The notes under the pieces were generated by a model. That model did no database searches and was not told the DNA's origin. It was given only the letters and a program-made list of their open reading frames with translations. Positions 46,001 through 60,019 of a stretch of DNA of 64,000 nucleotides are shown piece after piece (position 1 is the stretch's first letter; the number at the start of each line of letters is the position of its first letter). The stretch is taken from positions 310,001 to 374,000 of the forward strand of contig JASANH010000433.1 in the NCBI GenBank assembly GCA_030248295.1, written 5' to 3'. The stretch comes from Mesodorylaimus sp. YZB2_4. Taxonomy: Eukaryota > Nematoda > Enoplea > Dorylaimida > Dorylaimidae. The position numbers were made by a program, and so were the translations under genes.

Positions 46001-49000
46001 AGACTAGCCTTCCCTTTCCTAATCACACCTTTCATCCAGGACTATGGAAGACATCGAAGCATGCCTGAACGCCTCTTGTACCGTTACTTCGAACGAAACA
46101 AAACTGCACAACGTTCAAGCCGATTCCATTCAAACCTTACTAAATCGATGGAACGATCCAGGTACTCTCTAACAGTCCAGTGCCAATCCATTTCCTCCAG
46201 TCCACACCATTTCAGTCATCGTTGCAAACATCGAATGCCTACACACCGTATGGAGAAGAAGATCACGCGCCTGCGATAATCAATGTCGAAAAGTGAACGA
46301 TACAAAACTCAAACAAATCATCGCACGTCCTCATGCTCACTTGCAACCACCCGTATGTCCTCTCACCGTGCCACCTCCTATACTATACCCAACTGCCTTG
46401 CAGACCACGACGGAAATCGAAGAATTTCGCAACGCCACCACCGACTTCGCAAAACGAATATGCAGGTAAGTATTGGGCAGAGTCCAAAATCCAATCTCAC
46501 CCACTCGCCTCTTCAGCCACCTTACCTGCCGTCTAAACTGTCGCAAGAACAACATCAAGAGAGCATGCGGTGAAAATGGATTCGAAACAGCAAAACGCAT
46601 TCTTCGTATCATCTCTGATATCATGCAAGCGATACACCAACAAGTGCCAGAAAATATGCTTATCCCACGATTCGGGCGTTCTATAATCCCCAGTCAATAT
46701 CCCCAAGAATGCACAGCTGGAACACTGGTTCGTGAATTATAATTCATCAGCAGCAGTCTCAGTTCTGCTAGTGACTATCGATTATTCTAGCGTGTTCTCA
46801 TATCGTTTTGCTCTACATGGCTACAAATAGCCCTTGATCGCCCTGCCTCCTGAGTCTCTTACCCTGCACTACTTACTGATTAGTTTCCATTTCATAATCT
46901 TTCTTCGCCGTTCCATTTCTCGACGACCCATTCGAAGTTGATGGCGTCTTCTTATGTTTTTTCTGAGCTTTCTGTTCTTTGTTCTTCTCTCCCGTATTCG
47001 TGCCATTGGCGAAATTCCTTCCAGCCGCTTGTCCTTGCTTCTGTCGTCGCGAACGTAAGCAACAGAAACAAATGACACCAGCTAATGCCAACAATGCCAC
47101 CGCAGCCACGCATATTGTCACAATGATCGGCGGTGGGAATGCCGTTCCAACACCAGTCATCACTTCCGTCGGTTCGCCACAATTCATCGTATATCGATTG
47201 CAGAAGCGTACTTTTAGATTACTCGCCGGCGGTACGCCTTTGACGCTTGAATCAGGATCGACGCAATCCCACGTTTGCCATGCCCCATTCGGTTGACGTA
47301 AATAAATCTAAATCGACAGCACAATGAACACAAGCCGCAAACCAAAAAGTAGCAAACCATTACGCACCAACAGACAGTACTTCCCAGTATCCAAAGTTGG
47401 CCTCACTTCCAACACGTTCGTATTCGAATCGTAAACTGACTGATCCGGTTTCTTGATATCTACAATTACACAAACAAATGAATACCTTTGAAGCAGATAA
47501 GAATTAACCAAGACAGTACCTGCATCCAAAGGAGCATCCGCAGTCATTTCTGATAATTTATCACTCCATTCCGTCTCGCCTAACTTATTCCAGGCTTTGA
47601 TTCTGAACGAGTATGTGAAAGACGGAGCCAAATCTGAAAATGAGCGATCGTCAATTCCAGCCTTCCCAACCCGATAATCGCACATCCACTTACTGCTGAC
47701 ATTGAATCTCGCCCGCATTGGTTTTTCAATTCCCACGTGTCGTCGCAAGCGCATAGAATGCGCACCAAGAGTTGCTTCAGTCGCCGACACGTTGTAGGTG
47801 AGTCCAGTATCGATTTGTTCAATCATAAACGTTTGATCATATCCTCCGTCAAAGCCAGGGATCCAACTTAAAATCAACGAGCGATGAGTCTTGTCCAAAA
47901 CTTTGAAATCTTCTGGCGGCAATGGCTTATCTAAAATCGAAACAACCACATAGAACTGAGCATTCATTTCAAGATTCCATACACTTACTTTTCCTTTGCA
48001 GCTTGAATACCAAAGAGCTTTCTCCCAATTGGTTATTGGCCTTGCACTGATACTCGCCAAAATCCTCTTCGGTCACCGCCTTGATAACCAAAGTGTGTTC
48101 GTACAAATCGAGCGATTGATTCAATTTGACTTGACTCATGGCGTACTGTTGTCTCGCCCCACTCGTAGCCGCCGATGAGTCCGACGCCGTTAGATCGCCT
48201 TGCTGACCACCTCTCGTCCAACGGAACAGAGGCTCGGGATTAGCATTGGCCTTACATTCAATCACAGCCTGCTGACCCAACTCGGCCGCTACGAATGGAC
48301 GATTCGGATCATTGACGATGACAGGTTTGTGTTGAATTCGGAGCAAGGTGATTGATTCGGTAGCTCTGCCAGCACCGTTGTAAGCGCGGCATGAAATTTT
48401 CCCTTTATCCGTCCATCGAATGCCATCGACCCAAGTCAGAGCACCCACCACTTTATACGAACATTGATCCGAAGTTGGGGAAGACGACGACGGGTCGCTA
48501 CAATCACCAGTCGATCCGTCCAGTCGACTCGACGCTGTCCAATGGTCATTCGAGCCATCCACGGCGATCGGCTCGTCGTCTTTGAACCATGTGATATTGG
48601 GCGCGGGATGACCGCTCGCCGAACACGTCAATTCGTACGGCTCGCCTTCTTTTTTCTGGTCTTGCGGCTTCAAATGCACGTCCATTTGGGCTGGCTGATA
48701 GATGATCAACCTAAAATAGTGCTGATTGAATAATCTGCCCCACAAATCTGTCCCGCTCATCTTACCTGAACGAAGTGGGTTGACCCACTCCGACCTCGTT
48801 ATACGGCAGACACGAATACTCGCCCGCCTTGTCTAATTGCACATTATCGATCGTATACACTGCTCGCGACACCATTTCGTAATCTTGTTGTCCAGGGGCT
48901 TTCCATCGATACATGGCCGTTGGTGCGCCTGGATCGTCAGCCGTACACGTCAGATTAGCCGTGCCACCAACCACGGCCGGTTCCGATTCAGTGATCACTG

Positions 49001-52000
49001 CCCGTCCAGGCGCGTGTTTCACTTTTACTTCCAACATCCCACTTCCTTCTTTCGGCACCGAACCACCGCCATACAAGGTCAACGTATTCTTGGCCGTGCA
49101 CGTGTAATTGCCAGCTTCCGTCCTCGTTACCGCTCGCAGGCTCAATAGGGCGCTATCGGATACACTCTGCCCATTCGGACCAGTCCAACTCACCGCCGTC
49201 GCTGGTGGATTAGCATCCGGCTGGCACGTCACACTGACCGCTTGATTCTCACTGACCAAAACTGACGACGACTGATTGCTCGCTCCAGTTATAAAACTGA
49301 TCTTAGGCGCGTATTGCACATCCAATTGCAACGAATCTTGTCCCGTACCCAGCTCATTTGCCGCCGTGCACGTATACACGCCCCGATGCTGCCTGGTCAC
49401 TTGTAGCGTCAAATTTTGTACATTCGATGTCGGCGCATTGGCTGGTGTCGATGATTCGAATGGCGAATACGACCAAACGTACGATCGAGCTGGTGGATTC
49501 GCATCAGCCGAACACAAAAGAACTGCTTCTTTCTCATCTTCGACTGCATACGGATTTGCTGGACCGGCAGTCACTTTGGGTGAATCTACAAAAAAAAGCA
49601 CGCTTATTACTTGCACTGTCGCTTGGACATTCGAAGTAGTTCCTCTCGCATGCCGAGAACCAAACACTGAAATGCTTTGTGATCCTTCCTCAGTTCGTGT
49701 CCGTTTTCTACCTTCGGCCAGAGGCCACATCACCACAAACCGGGTAGAGAGCACTGAATGTCTATCAAAAGATGGCATAGTCCACATCCTATCCTTTCCT
49801 ATTATTGCTTTCATGAAGATTTTTGCAAAAAATTAAATGTTTGCAGTTCTTTAAAAAACCCATAACTTTTCACATCAACTATTCTTGCGTATGTACAGGG
49901 TCCAACATAAATTCACTTTACACTGCCATAGCCATGCTGGGCCAGAATATATGCCGCACTTTGCACATTTCGTGTTTCATATCGAAGAAGTGCACTATTT
50001 AGATTAGGGAATCCTAATTGAACCACTTGGTCTTTGGCTAATCTTGCCTTCGTGAGATACGACCTCAGAACATTCGCTTCAAACCCTCTCTCGCATGCCC
50101 CCTTATTACGAGCGGTCGCTCATTGCCACTACACTACGCCTATCTCCACTACAGCAACATCAACTTACACTGGACGGCGAACCGTGACGACATGGCCTCC
50201 ATGGGTGCCACAGCATCGCCCATCGCCTCGTTCCACACAAAACAACGCAAGTACTGATTGTTCTCTCGATACGAGACCGGCCACGATAACGAACTGACAG
50301 TCGGAGATAACAAATCGCTAGCATTCCGAGTTCGAGCCAACCCCGTCGCATCCGAGTTATTGGCGAACTTCCACGTAATCCTCGGCGGTGGATTCCCTCC
50401 AACCGATTGACATTCCAACTGAGCCAACTGACCTTCTCGCAACGGTGCATTGGTTTGACCACTGATTTGAGGCGGACTTGGTTTCACTAAAATAAAAGCA
50501 CATTATAGAACATATGTCACTTTTTATCATGGGCTATCGACTAGGATGAAGAGAATTACAACCTGTGCTGAAGTGTCTAATCCACTGTTTTTCAACATAT
50601 AAGACCCCTGAGCAGGAAAAAACGAAATACCAACTCCTTTTCTGTTTCTTTATATTACCCTTTCTACAGTACTGGCACCTCTGTCTTTTTCAATACTGAC
50701 TTGGCTGCTCATTACTTCCGCAAATCCTACGTCATGTACAGAGCACTAAAAACTGATAGTGAGCAGAGCAGAGTTCCACATCTACATTTGGAAGACCCTA
50801 TCACACTACGTTCTATCACCCACTCCAAGTTCATATTATCTCGACGTTTCGAAGTAACAGCATGTTCACTGTGCTTTGGCCAAAAGTTTCTGCACATTCG
50901 TTGTCTCTACTATGTCCCTAATTTCACCGCATTGACTTCTTTGTCTGCTGTGATTCCATCACATTGACTTTTATACTCCCCCCACGCATACCCACTCCGC
51001 TGTAATTACTTGCAATCTCCGAATGCAATCTCTTAAAACCCAAATCGATCAAGAACCTAATCTTATAAACCCACTTTTTGCCAAACAGGAAACTGCCCTC
51101 GCGTATCCTGTCCCCCCTCATTACGTATTCGCCTCTCGCGCAAGTGGCAACGTAAAATGACCACTTTGACAAGTGCCCGTCCACTTTACCCATTTCCTTC
51201 TACCTATACCCTGGATCGCGTGCTTTCGAGTGCTCGCGTCCGGACAAGGCAAACCCAGAGCATCCATTTTCTTCCGTGTACATTTCACAATAATACATCC
51301 CCAAACCTCGGACTATGAATGTTCAGTGCGCGGCACGCGTTATATTAGCTCTATATTTACCACCACCATCCACTCCACCTTTTCAAAACGCTTCCAAAAC
51401 CAAACACCTGGCTCGCTTTTTACATCGATATGGCTAGCCTATTCAATTAAACCAGGTGCCTATTCGTCATCGTCAGTGCTGGGCTCCGATTAAGCTCGAA
51501 CCCACGCGGATACGTTGGCTTCAGTCCTCCCCCCCCCCCCCCGAAATCGTCTTATACATTTCCTCATCGATTCATACAAAAATGAGACCCCTTTAATGTC
51601 CTTGCTTGAACGTGAAAAACAATCGCTCACCTTACACCGAGCCCACACCATTGTCCTGTGGCCTATTCACAATTCTCAATCGTGCATACGTAAGAGTCCC
51701 GATAAAAATTCCACATTTCCTCTATCGTCTACAGACATCCCATTTCCTTATCTGATTGACCGAATGGTCAATGCCTCGTCATGTTGGGGTGTCTCGTCAC
51801 GGCCGCCATCTCCATCATACTATTGTGCTTAGTCCATTAGAAATTGCACACATGACGCGAAATCTGTCCACTTTCATACTCCCCCCTCCCGTCTGGTCAC
51901 ACTTCCGCCCGATGGTACCTCCCTCGACCCAGAAACTTGTTGTTTTGCAAGACGGGCCATATTTCCTCGATTAGGAGACTCAAGGGTGGCTGGCACCACC

Positions 52001-55000
52001 TTCTCCAAACCCCCAGTCAACTCCTAGGAGACGAAACGAATCACACATAATATCGCTTCAATTATCTCAAAGTGGATCCGAAGTTCAGATTTCCCCGTCC
52101 CCCATAATCTCCATTTGGAAGACGGGCCCTCTAAACAATAGCCCATTACACTACGTCCTCTCCGAGCAATGCAAACAGAAATGTGCCCCATCCCATATTC
52201 ACCTATCACCCGTATCGACCTAGTGCTATCACAGAATAAACCCCGCTCTTCTACACGCTCAGTAGAACATGAAATCATCTCGTTTCATTACCAAACCCTG
52301 TAAAAAACTTATACTCTAGTCCCTCCTCGGAGTCGGTCAGAATGTGGAATTGTGCCATGACTCACAATCTTCGTACGCACGCGAGTTCGTTCATGTGGAA
52401 CACGCCTCTCAACGCACCATATACGGTAACAGACCACAGGAAAACAGATTATCTTACAATGACATTTTTCCATTTCTACGAAAAAACCACGTTCCGAACA
52501 ACCCGTCACTATAATTTTCTTTTCCCTTCTAGAAAATTAGTCTCATTTCTCCAAGGGGACGTTAAACCAATTTGTCACGCTCCTAAATTTTCTTCGACTC
52601 ATAACAAAAAGTAATCCCTGACTACAGGCTCAATCAATATATACAAATTTCCAGACTACCAAAAAGTTCGTTCCTATCCATTTATCTCAGTGCAAGGTCG
52701 CCTCTATTATACTGTCCCTCACCTACACCTCAGCTATGCTATGCGGTCAACCCCTTCAGTTTCGTTTCGTTCATAATAGGACCCGACTCGGGGGCGGTGT
52801 ACTGGCCTTCATCGCGTCCACCTCCGCCTCCCCCCCCCCGCATTGACCCGTTTCCTACTCCCTCACTGTACGCCTAGGCCATAAGCCAACATTGGACCCT
52901 ACGTTTTGCTAAATCATTTTCCTTCATCCATATACGGTCAGCCAGGCCAAAACGCACCTGTGGCCGACACATAGGCGGCGGCCCAGACTAAACCACGCCG
53001 AAGCACAGGTCGGCGTAAACGATCGAAAAACAAGACACCATCCCCAGCCATTCTATTACTATACTCAATACCAACAGACCGATAGCAAATGTTGTCTGGC
53101 TTTAACTCAAGTCAAAAACCACACCACACACCTAGTTTAAAAAATTTTTAAACATCCCAGTCTTTTTTATTCAATAAAACCTTTACCAGATTTGTCTAAA
53201 TAAACAGTTCCATTCTATTCTCACTTCCAAATCAAACAGTCAAAAAATTACCACCCCTGGCACCGAGTCATTCATTGATTAATCGTCTGTCTGCACTCGT
53301 CCACCCCACCCAATGAAAAGAGCATATGAGTGACATGTGTACGTGTTACTGTTAGCAACAGACGGTCCCATGGCCCCGAGGATGTCAAGTCCTCCCCCCC
53401 AGCCTTACCCAAAACGACCACTTGGGCCACAATCGATTCTTTGACAAATCCATTCGGTCCCAACAGCTGGCAATAGAATCGTCCGTTGTCTTCAGTGAAT
53501 GTGACATTACGCATTCGCAAATTGTAACACCCATGGCACGATGTTGTTTCCAATTCATATTCAGGTGACAGAAAATTATTCGGTCCTTGACTGATAATTC
53601 GAGGCGACCCATTCTGTATCACTTTCACCCAAACTAATTGATATTGCGAATCTTGAGCGTATTTAGCTGTCGCTGCACACGGCAAATTCGGTCCAGGTTC
53701 ACCAGATCGAACGAAATAAGGCGTCGGTTGCGGCTGCGCTTGAAAATACTCCCCATTATCGCTACCGTCCAACGACGTTGCGAACTGTTGCCCTGATCCT
53801 AAAAATAGACAACAATGTAATACGCCGGTCATCTGTCATCCCAGATCACTCCAATCGGAGCGAAGACTACTCCACTCAGATCGGATAAGAGACCACAGAG
53901 CATTACTACCGGACAAGGGCCTCCTTCAATCGGACAAATGATCACTGTTTCGATTAGACCAGAGACAGTTTCATCACCTGAACCACACAATACACTGATC
54001 CTACCAGACCAAAGAGTACTCCTATCGGACCTGAGACTACTCCGATAACGCACACACTATGATTGACCCACAGAGCACTTGAATCGAACTGAACTAGACC
54101 ATGCAGTCACGCAACGTCTCATCCACCAACCATCAGACCATCCAAGCGCAAGGGTTACATCACACTCCGCTGCGGATCTTATCAAAACCTAAGCGCGTCT
54201 TTCCCCTTCCGCCTTGCTCCGTACTTTCACTTTCCAGTCAGCTTTTCCACATTTCACAACCCCTACTTTCTCACGCGCGCCTTTTCGTCCTACATTCTCA
54301 TTCCTGCCTTGCCTTTTCTTTCCGAAACGAATGCTTTTTCCAAAACTAAAAGAAATCGAACACGCATCCCTTATATTGGAAATTGGCAAAATGGAACTGC
54401 GCTGTTTGCGCCACTAAATTCTCCTAATGTAACCTTGAAGCGATAGTCATCATTCGCACCCATGTACACAATGCCATACCTACTACACCATATACTTCGT
54501 TCTCTTTCATTTACTCCACAAAACGCGCCAAAGCGGAAACCTTGTTCGTGCCTGCACTACAACAACAACAACAAAACGATCCTACCAACCAAAAACTACA
54601 CCAACCACTCCCGAACGATAACTGTTTCCCAAGGGTGCCCCTATTCTACAACAATGCCAACCATCCTACAATACTCTACCAGTCTCCTCTCACCGCAAAT
54701 AATAGTATTGAAATGGAAAAACAAGGACAGCGTTTATTGCCAAAAAAGTAGTTAGTGCCTTCTACAAAATGGACAAGTCGACCTTGGTTCGTTTTCTCTT
54801 TTCTCTGCCCTCCTAATCGTCCGTTTATGCAAAGAAGGCCAACGACACACCACCATTTCGATCCCTCTCTGATCGCCTTACAATAAGAAGTCATTCCACC
54901 CTCGGCTCTCTACCCTCAACATGTATTTTATTAGATTCCAACCCATTACTCAAATCCAATAAGATTCCTATAATCAAATTTCTCGGTCATCCCCAATTGC

Positions 55001-58000
55001 ATTCTCAAAAAATTAAATCTACCACTTAACCCCGCCCCCCCGCACCATCCCAATTCACACCCCATGCGTCTTCGCATTTCAGTAATACAATCCAGCCTTT
55101 TCAAAATGCCAATTTTCAACGATAACTATTGTATATGGCCGAATAATTACAATACTTCATGCCTGCTCATTTACATATCCAGCTCGTTAGAGGCCCTTTT
55201 TTCGTTCCTCCTTCTTCATTACATTACAACCACCACTCATCGAACAAGCTATTGCCGCACGTGCTGCTCGTCTCTATTTGCATATTAAGCTAACAACCCA
55301 ACATCCGCTGTTTTCTACTAAATCACACCAAACCCCCCTCCCTCGGCTTTACCACCCCAGTACAGTATATTATACCCTACCTAACCTCAATAAAAACCTG
55401 CGTCACGCGAACCTGCTGGTCCTTCACAAAACATGCATGAACTATGGAAAAAAATCCCCTCTTCCCAAATCAAACAGGCCTCCCAGTTCGGCTAAGGACC
55501 AACGCTAAAAAAGGGCCTAATGGTTTCGGTCCCTTGTTGACATTCGCTCACTTTTGTTTACCAACCAAGGCCTACACCACACCACACCGCTCTCCCATAA
55601 ATACCGACTCCGTGTCCTACACTAAATCCACATGGGAGGCCCGTGACCCGCCAATGTTTCGTGTTTCTACACTTTTTCTACAAAACACCCTAAAGTGGTA
55701 AGCACCTGTTTCAAACCACCCTGACAAAGTGTCCAAATTTACTAAGCGCCTAAAGCATGTGCCATATCCTATTACCTCACACATCTCAGTAGCCCCGCAC
55801 GACACCCTTGCCACCTGACTGGTTACGAACAACGCCACGACATCATCACCTTCCACTGCCTTGAATCCTGTTTTTCTCAACCGCCAAATACAAAAGACAA
55901 AAAACCCTTCAAATTCTATTTGCTTGACACTCCCTTCATAACCAGCTACTCGTCAACACGAATGGCAACAGGTCAACTTAGTTCGATTCATAGCAGCTTC
56001 GCTTGATCGCTCGGCCACTTTTCTACCTGGTCACCTAGCACTGGCATCTATTCACCAATCGCCGCTTATTCATTTGCCTATTCACCCTGGCATTGAAAGA
56101 GATGGATCGTTTTTCCAACCCAATTCTAATTTTATCTTTGCCAAAGCATTAAAAATCTTGTTTTTCGCAAACCTCACACTAACTGATAGAAAAGATGAAT
56201 AACCTTTACTTTTTTCCTCCAACCTATTCTGCATATAATAGCGCAGCTGGTTTCATTTGTTTTTGTTTGTATTTTCTTTTCCAACTTTTAGGCGCCAAGT
56301 CAAGTAAAGGTCATTTTCTGATTGTTCAAATAAACCGCATTTGAACCATAGCATTGCACCAAGTGTAAGCACCCAACTGTGTTTACGATCGCAGTCCACC
56401 TACAGCCGTCGTGTTCTGCGTCATCATCCAAGGCCGTCGCACCCAAGCAATATCCCGCCGACTCGTCCATAACATGTCAAAAGTGATGATGGTCAGAGTC
56501 GTTTCCAAAACGGTCCCCATCTTCGCTCATTTCAAATTTTTCTTCAGAACACATTGCTCGTATACTATTGACACCCTCGAGTTCCTGACTAGTGACTGCG
56601 CCTTCCTTATACGAGCGCAAGAAGAAATTCGTCTTTACTGCCTACTCGTTCAATATATCACAACCCCTACAGCGCGAGGTACCACGCCACACCGACACCT
56701 AACCCCCAGCCGTCATCGACCTTGGACACGCGTCGTATACCTTCCCCAACACTACCAACTTTTCATTGCCCCCTAAACACAATGCATACACAGCCCATAT
56801 TTGGAACGTAAAGAGCGACGGGCGGTCGCGTCGGTACCAAGAAAACGCCGTCAAATCGTCAACACGACAGACACCGACCCGATCGTCCTACAGGTCGACA
56901 ACTCGCCCCAATCCCTACAAGAAATTAAGGCCGATTCATTCGCCCACCTTCTCCTCCTTTTCCAATCCAAAGAAGCGTACACAACACAAGGGTCATCTAC
57001 CATTCTAGAACTAGGCGCCGTCTCCCTCCTCCCAATCGCCATTACGTTATGCCTTCTCGCAGTTTGCATACAACCTTCACTCCAAAATAGGACACCAAAA
57101 CCAAGCCCCTACTCTGTCCCCCGTGCCAGTGTAAAGTATACAACAATCGTTTATCACCAATCCATCACTGCTATCAACACAAGTAGCCCCTATTTCCTTT
57201 CAATTCACCATCACGTACCAAGCGCCAAATGGCCTCTGTTTACGCATTCACACGCCCTCAATCAATTTCTCCGAACCGGATACTTGTGCGCATTAGCTTC
57301 ACGACACACAACTAGCCCCATTTCTTATTGGCCCTTAATCCAATGATGACTACTGACACATTACACCCACAGCTAATAGCGCATGTCCAACGTCTCGTCT
57401 GTTCCCCCCTTCGATCAAACGGTCATTAGGAAAACATTTTTGACGTTTTCTTCGTGCCAGTTACATACTCGCTTGTAAAAACATATCCTCCGGCCAAATT
57501 TTCCGTCATAGTACATAAAATTAGACATTCTAAAACTATGACTCGCCTAAATTCCACACCACTATCTCGCCATGTATCTAACTTGGTTCGGATTATCCAC
57601 TTTCTTCATCAACCCACCCCACCGACTAGTTTAACGCTCTAAATGCCAAAAATATATTCGCATCGTATCTCCAACCAACCTAACATCCCCATCCACTACA
57701 TCACACCGCACTCCCCCCCCCCCCGTCCAAATTTGGGCAACGGCGAAACAAACTATTCGAATCCGCAGAGTCCAAGAACCCCATAATTTCTAACACATCC
57801 CCAAAGACTCGTCAAAACTAAAAAAAACCCTATCCCACAGTTGACCGACCTAAGTAAACAAACACAGCAGCAACCGGTACAGCAGGAAGCCATCCCTCCA
57901 TCTAGTCATTCCACATTTCTCACACTGATGCGACTACTTTTTTGCAAAATACACAACTTTTGAGCAAAACTCGTTCTACTCTCTTCCCAGATACGTGTGC

Positions 58001-60019
58001 TCATCTATTTGCAAACTATTCTCTTCCAAATTCTCCAACTCCTCTTCGATAATCGGCTTTTGACGGCTGTGTTTCAGAGCCCAATAAGCGGAACGAGAGA
58101 GCGCGAAGAAGCTAAAGCAAATTCGTTTTTGGACGCCGACAATTGGGGTGGGGTCCTAGTGGACTGGACTTATGATGAAGCGCCAAAACGACAACAGCTG
58201 TTCTCAAACTGTGTATACAAGCAGCTTTTGCTGCATTTGTTGTTGGTCATCATCAAAAGCGGGGCGACAATTGTATATCGAATAGAAGAAAGACAGGACA
58301 CACTTTTTGCCTTTTGTCGCCGTCCATGTTGTTCGAGTATTGAATAGAGACCAAGATATTTTTAAACGTGCCAAACACTATACTAAAAGAACGTTTGCTC
58401 AACTTTTCTATGTACAGCTCCATCATCAATTGCCCCGCGCGTGTGTTCGAATCATCGACCAAGCCCAGCTAAATGACCAATAAGAAGCCGATTTAGAAAC
58501 GAGAAATTGCCGACCCGACAATGATGGCTATGCATAGTAACAATGGGTCCTAATTTTGTAAAAATAACTTTTATCTCCGTCCACATTCATAGACGATATC
58601 CGATCCGTGTGCCAACTTTAACTTCATCTTTCATGGCAAATCATGTCCACGATTTTCCTAACCCGACCTGACCCAGCAGAAAAAGGGAGTTACTCATTCG
58701 ATAAGTTGCGAAATTAGGCCAACAATCCCTTTAAGTTTTACCTAAATACCTCAGGCCTCTAGGTCAACCAGTCGACCCTTGGTGTACTCTTGACAAAATG
58801 TTGAACTGTGATCGCGTAAATCGTACAAACATCTTAGAAAAAACCATGTCAGATGCCAAGTCTATATGATAGGATTAAACGGTTCACAAAATTCAAGTGA
58901 TCAAGAGGGTAGGTAAAAGAAAAAACATTTTTGGAATCTTTAACTCTCGACCTGCATATCCCACGCTTTTACGAATATGGTCGATTGCATTGACGAAAAA
59001 TTATTCGTGCTTGAATAGTTTTTCACTTTTTGCCTTTTCCGTCTGGGAACTCGACTTTTTTTTCTTCAATATCCCAACAAATAGTATGGAATCGGGGATT
59101 GATAGGGGAAAGTAGTCTTTGGTAATAATAGAAATGACGAATACCTTGGAATGGTTTCGCTCCATCCCCTCTCTTCATGCGCTTAGATGATTTCGAAACG
59201 AACCAACCGTTTCTGGAATCGGACATTTTCCAAACCATTCAACTTCTCAATTCTACGAACGAACATTGAACACCATCTTTCCCAGAAAAGGGAAAAAAAC
59301 CAGTGCACGTAAATCGACCAAAAATTACGGCCAACCAACTCGCTTCGTCCGTTGGACGAAAACGCGGTCGCACCATGCCTTTTTTTTTCCTCATTTCACT
59401 TACGCCTTGCGCATTTTCCATCCAACTCAAACTATGCTCGCGAGGAACTGTACTGTGAAAATTACTGTCAACACTGAACTGCGTCCATCTTCACGAACCT
59501 TAACCATAGAACCAATCGAGTGGACTCGAGAAAAAAAGCCTCGTCTTTCCAATCTAACGTTTACTAGATACTGCCTATGTGCCGCGTGATGGATCCTAAA
59601 AGTTAGGTTTTCACCTACAGTTTGTAGCTGATGCCACGCAGGTGCCTAAAAAATTTTCACATCAAAGAAAGACATTTACAAATACCATAAAAGGTATTTT
59701 CGCTGGCCGATAATCAAGCAGGTGCGAATTCGACGGCCATAGTTCAGAAACCCTAGTCAAGACGCGTGGAGAAAGTTCACGTTTTGCAAAACTACAGTGG
59801 AAGTACAGGAGCCAGTTCCGATCCGAGGAGGAAATTCAACAGAAAAAATTCCATCTTACGCCCGTCCTCGCTAAAGTCCAGCGCATTTCCGAGAAGTCCA
59901 GAAATATATTTAAAAAAAGTAAACCTACACTCACCTGTATGAAGGAGGCATACGATCAACAATAGGGCTGTTCGAGATAATCCTCCAGAGCCAATTCGAT
60001 AAATTCCATCCATTTTCAT
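43049..60019 (-). CDS. ed: Echinoid-type immunoglobulin cell adhesion receptor
   Basis: Nine coding exons join in phase: 60019-59935, 53798-53409, 50486-50169, 49585-48766, 48710-47989, 47930-47520, 47459-47368, 47307-46877, 43754-43049. The product is about 1324 residues; fly Echinoid is of similar length. Order: signal peptide; seven Ig-like domains (one in exon 2, one in exon 3, three in exon 4, two in exon 5, with YTC/YSC/YQC cysteine motifs); fibronectin-III region (SLILSWIPGFDGG) in exons 6-8; membrane helix about residues 1007-1029; then a His/Gly/Asn-rich tail ending REIIV. EIIV is the PDZ-binding end of Echinoid, known in flies to bind Canoe and Bazooka at adherens junctions. The upstream in-frame Met at 60154 is possible, but 60019 gives the better signal peptide. 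Nephrin-like proteins share domains, but the tail end argues for Echinoid. Confidence 0.93.
43982..45281 (+). CDS. Secreted CX3C-family protein, copy 1 (nested in echinoid intron)
   Basis: Five exons: 43982-44043, 44095-44325, 44378-44499, 44550-44808, 45065-45281, giving 296 residues with phases 2, 2, 1, 2. I do not recognise the family. The start is a clear signal peptide (MKLLFIGVLLLPYVIS). The mature protein has no membrane segment and repeats a C-x3-C motif in four places: CYAHC, CIANC, CDQHC and CRLNC, with extra single cysteines near the end (ECTADRLV). The spacing suggests paired helices held by disulphides. It is a tandem paralogue of 45629-46742, with which it shares every intron position and phase. 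It lies on the opposite strand inside the last echinoid intron (43755-46876). Nematode secreted DUF19 or CPG4-like domains are the families I would test first, without strong visual support. Confidence 0.85.
45282..45628. other. Spacer between the two nested genes
   Basis: C/A-rich on the plus strand. It presumably holds the 3' end of copy 1 and the promoter of copy 2. No polyA or TATA consensus stands out. Confidence 0.35.
45629..46742 (+). CDS. Secreted CX3C-family protein, copy 2 (nested in echinoid intron)
   Basis: Exons 45629-45693, 45748-45972, 46040-46161, 46216-46465, 46517-46742 give 295 residues with the same phases as copy 1; exon 3 is 122 nt in both. Signal peptide MHTLGTFIVVLFCLISVRG. 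Shared cysteine motifs are CYGQC, CLNASC (one residue longer), CDNQC and CRLNC, plus ECTAGTLV near the C-terminus. Overall sequence has diverged a good deal: only the cysteines, W residues (QWxxxWPxLxxAW) and the RLNCR helix are obviously kept, so the duplication is old and both copies have been under selection. Copy 1 ends 348 nt upstream, so this gene has its own promoter space. Confidence 0.85.
50487..53408. other. Echinoid intron 2
   Basis: Intron between the first and second Ig exons. The plus strand is strongly G-poor and C-rich. C-runs lie at 51529-51542 and near 52831. No nested exon found. Confidence 0.7.
53799..59934. other. Echinoid intron 1
   Basis: A 6.1-kb intron separating the signal-peptide exon from the first Ig exon. 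It contains ggac/tcggac-like imperfect repeats at 53826-54030 (word tcggac/atcggac about 10 times), C-runs at 55029 and 57713, and no recognisable gene. Plus-strand frames here lack motifs and reflect the low G content, which reduces stop codons. Confidence 0.65.

Noticed and set aside
56411-57346. Long plus-strand frames of 121 and 181 codons in echinoid intron 1
   Set aside because: They overlap each other in different frames, have no motifs, and follow from G depletion that removes stop codons.
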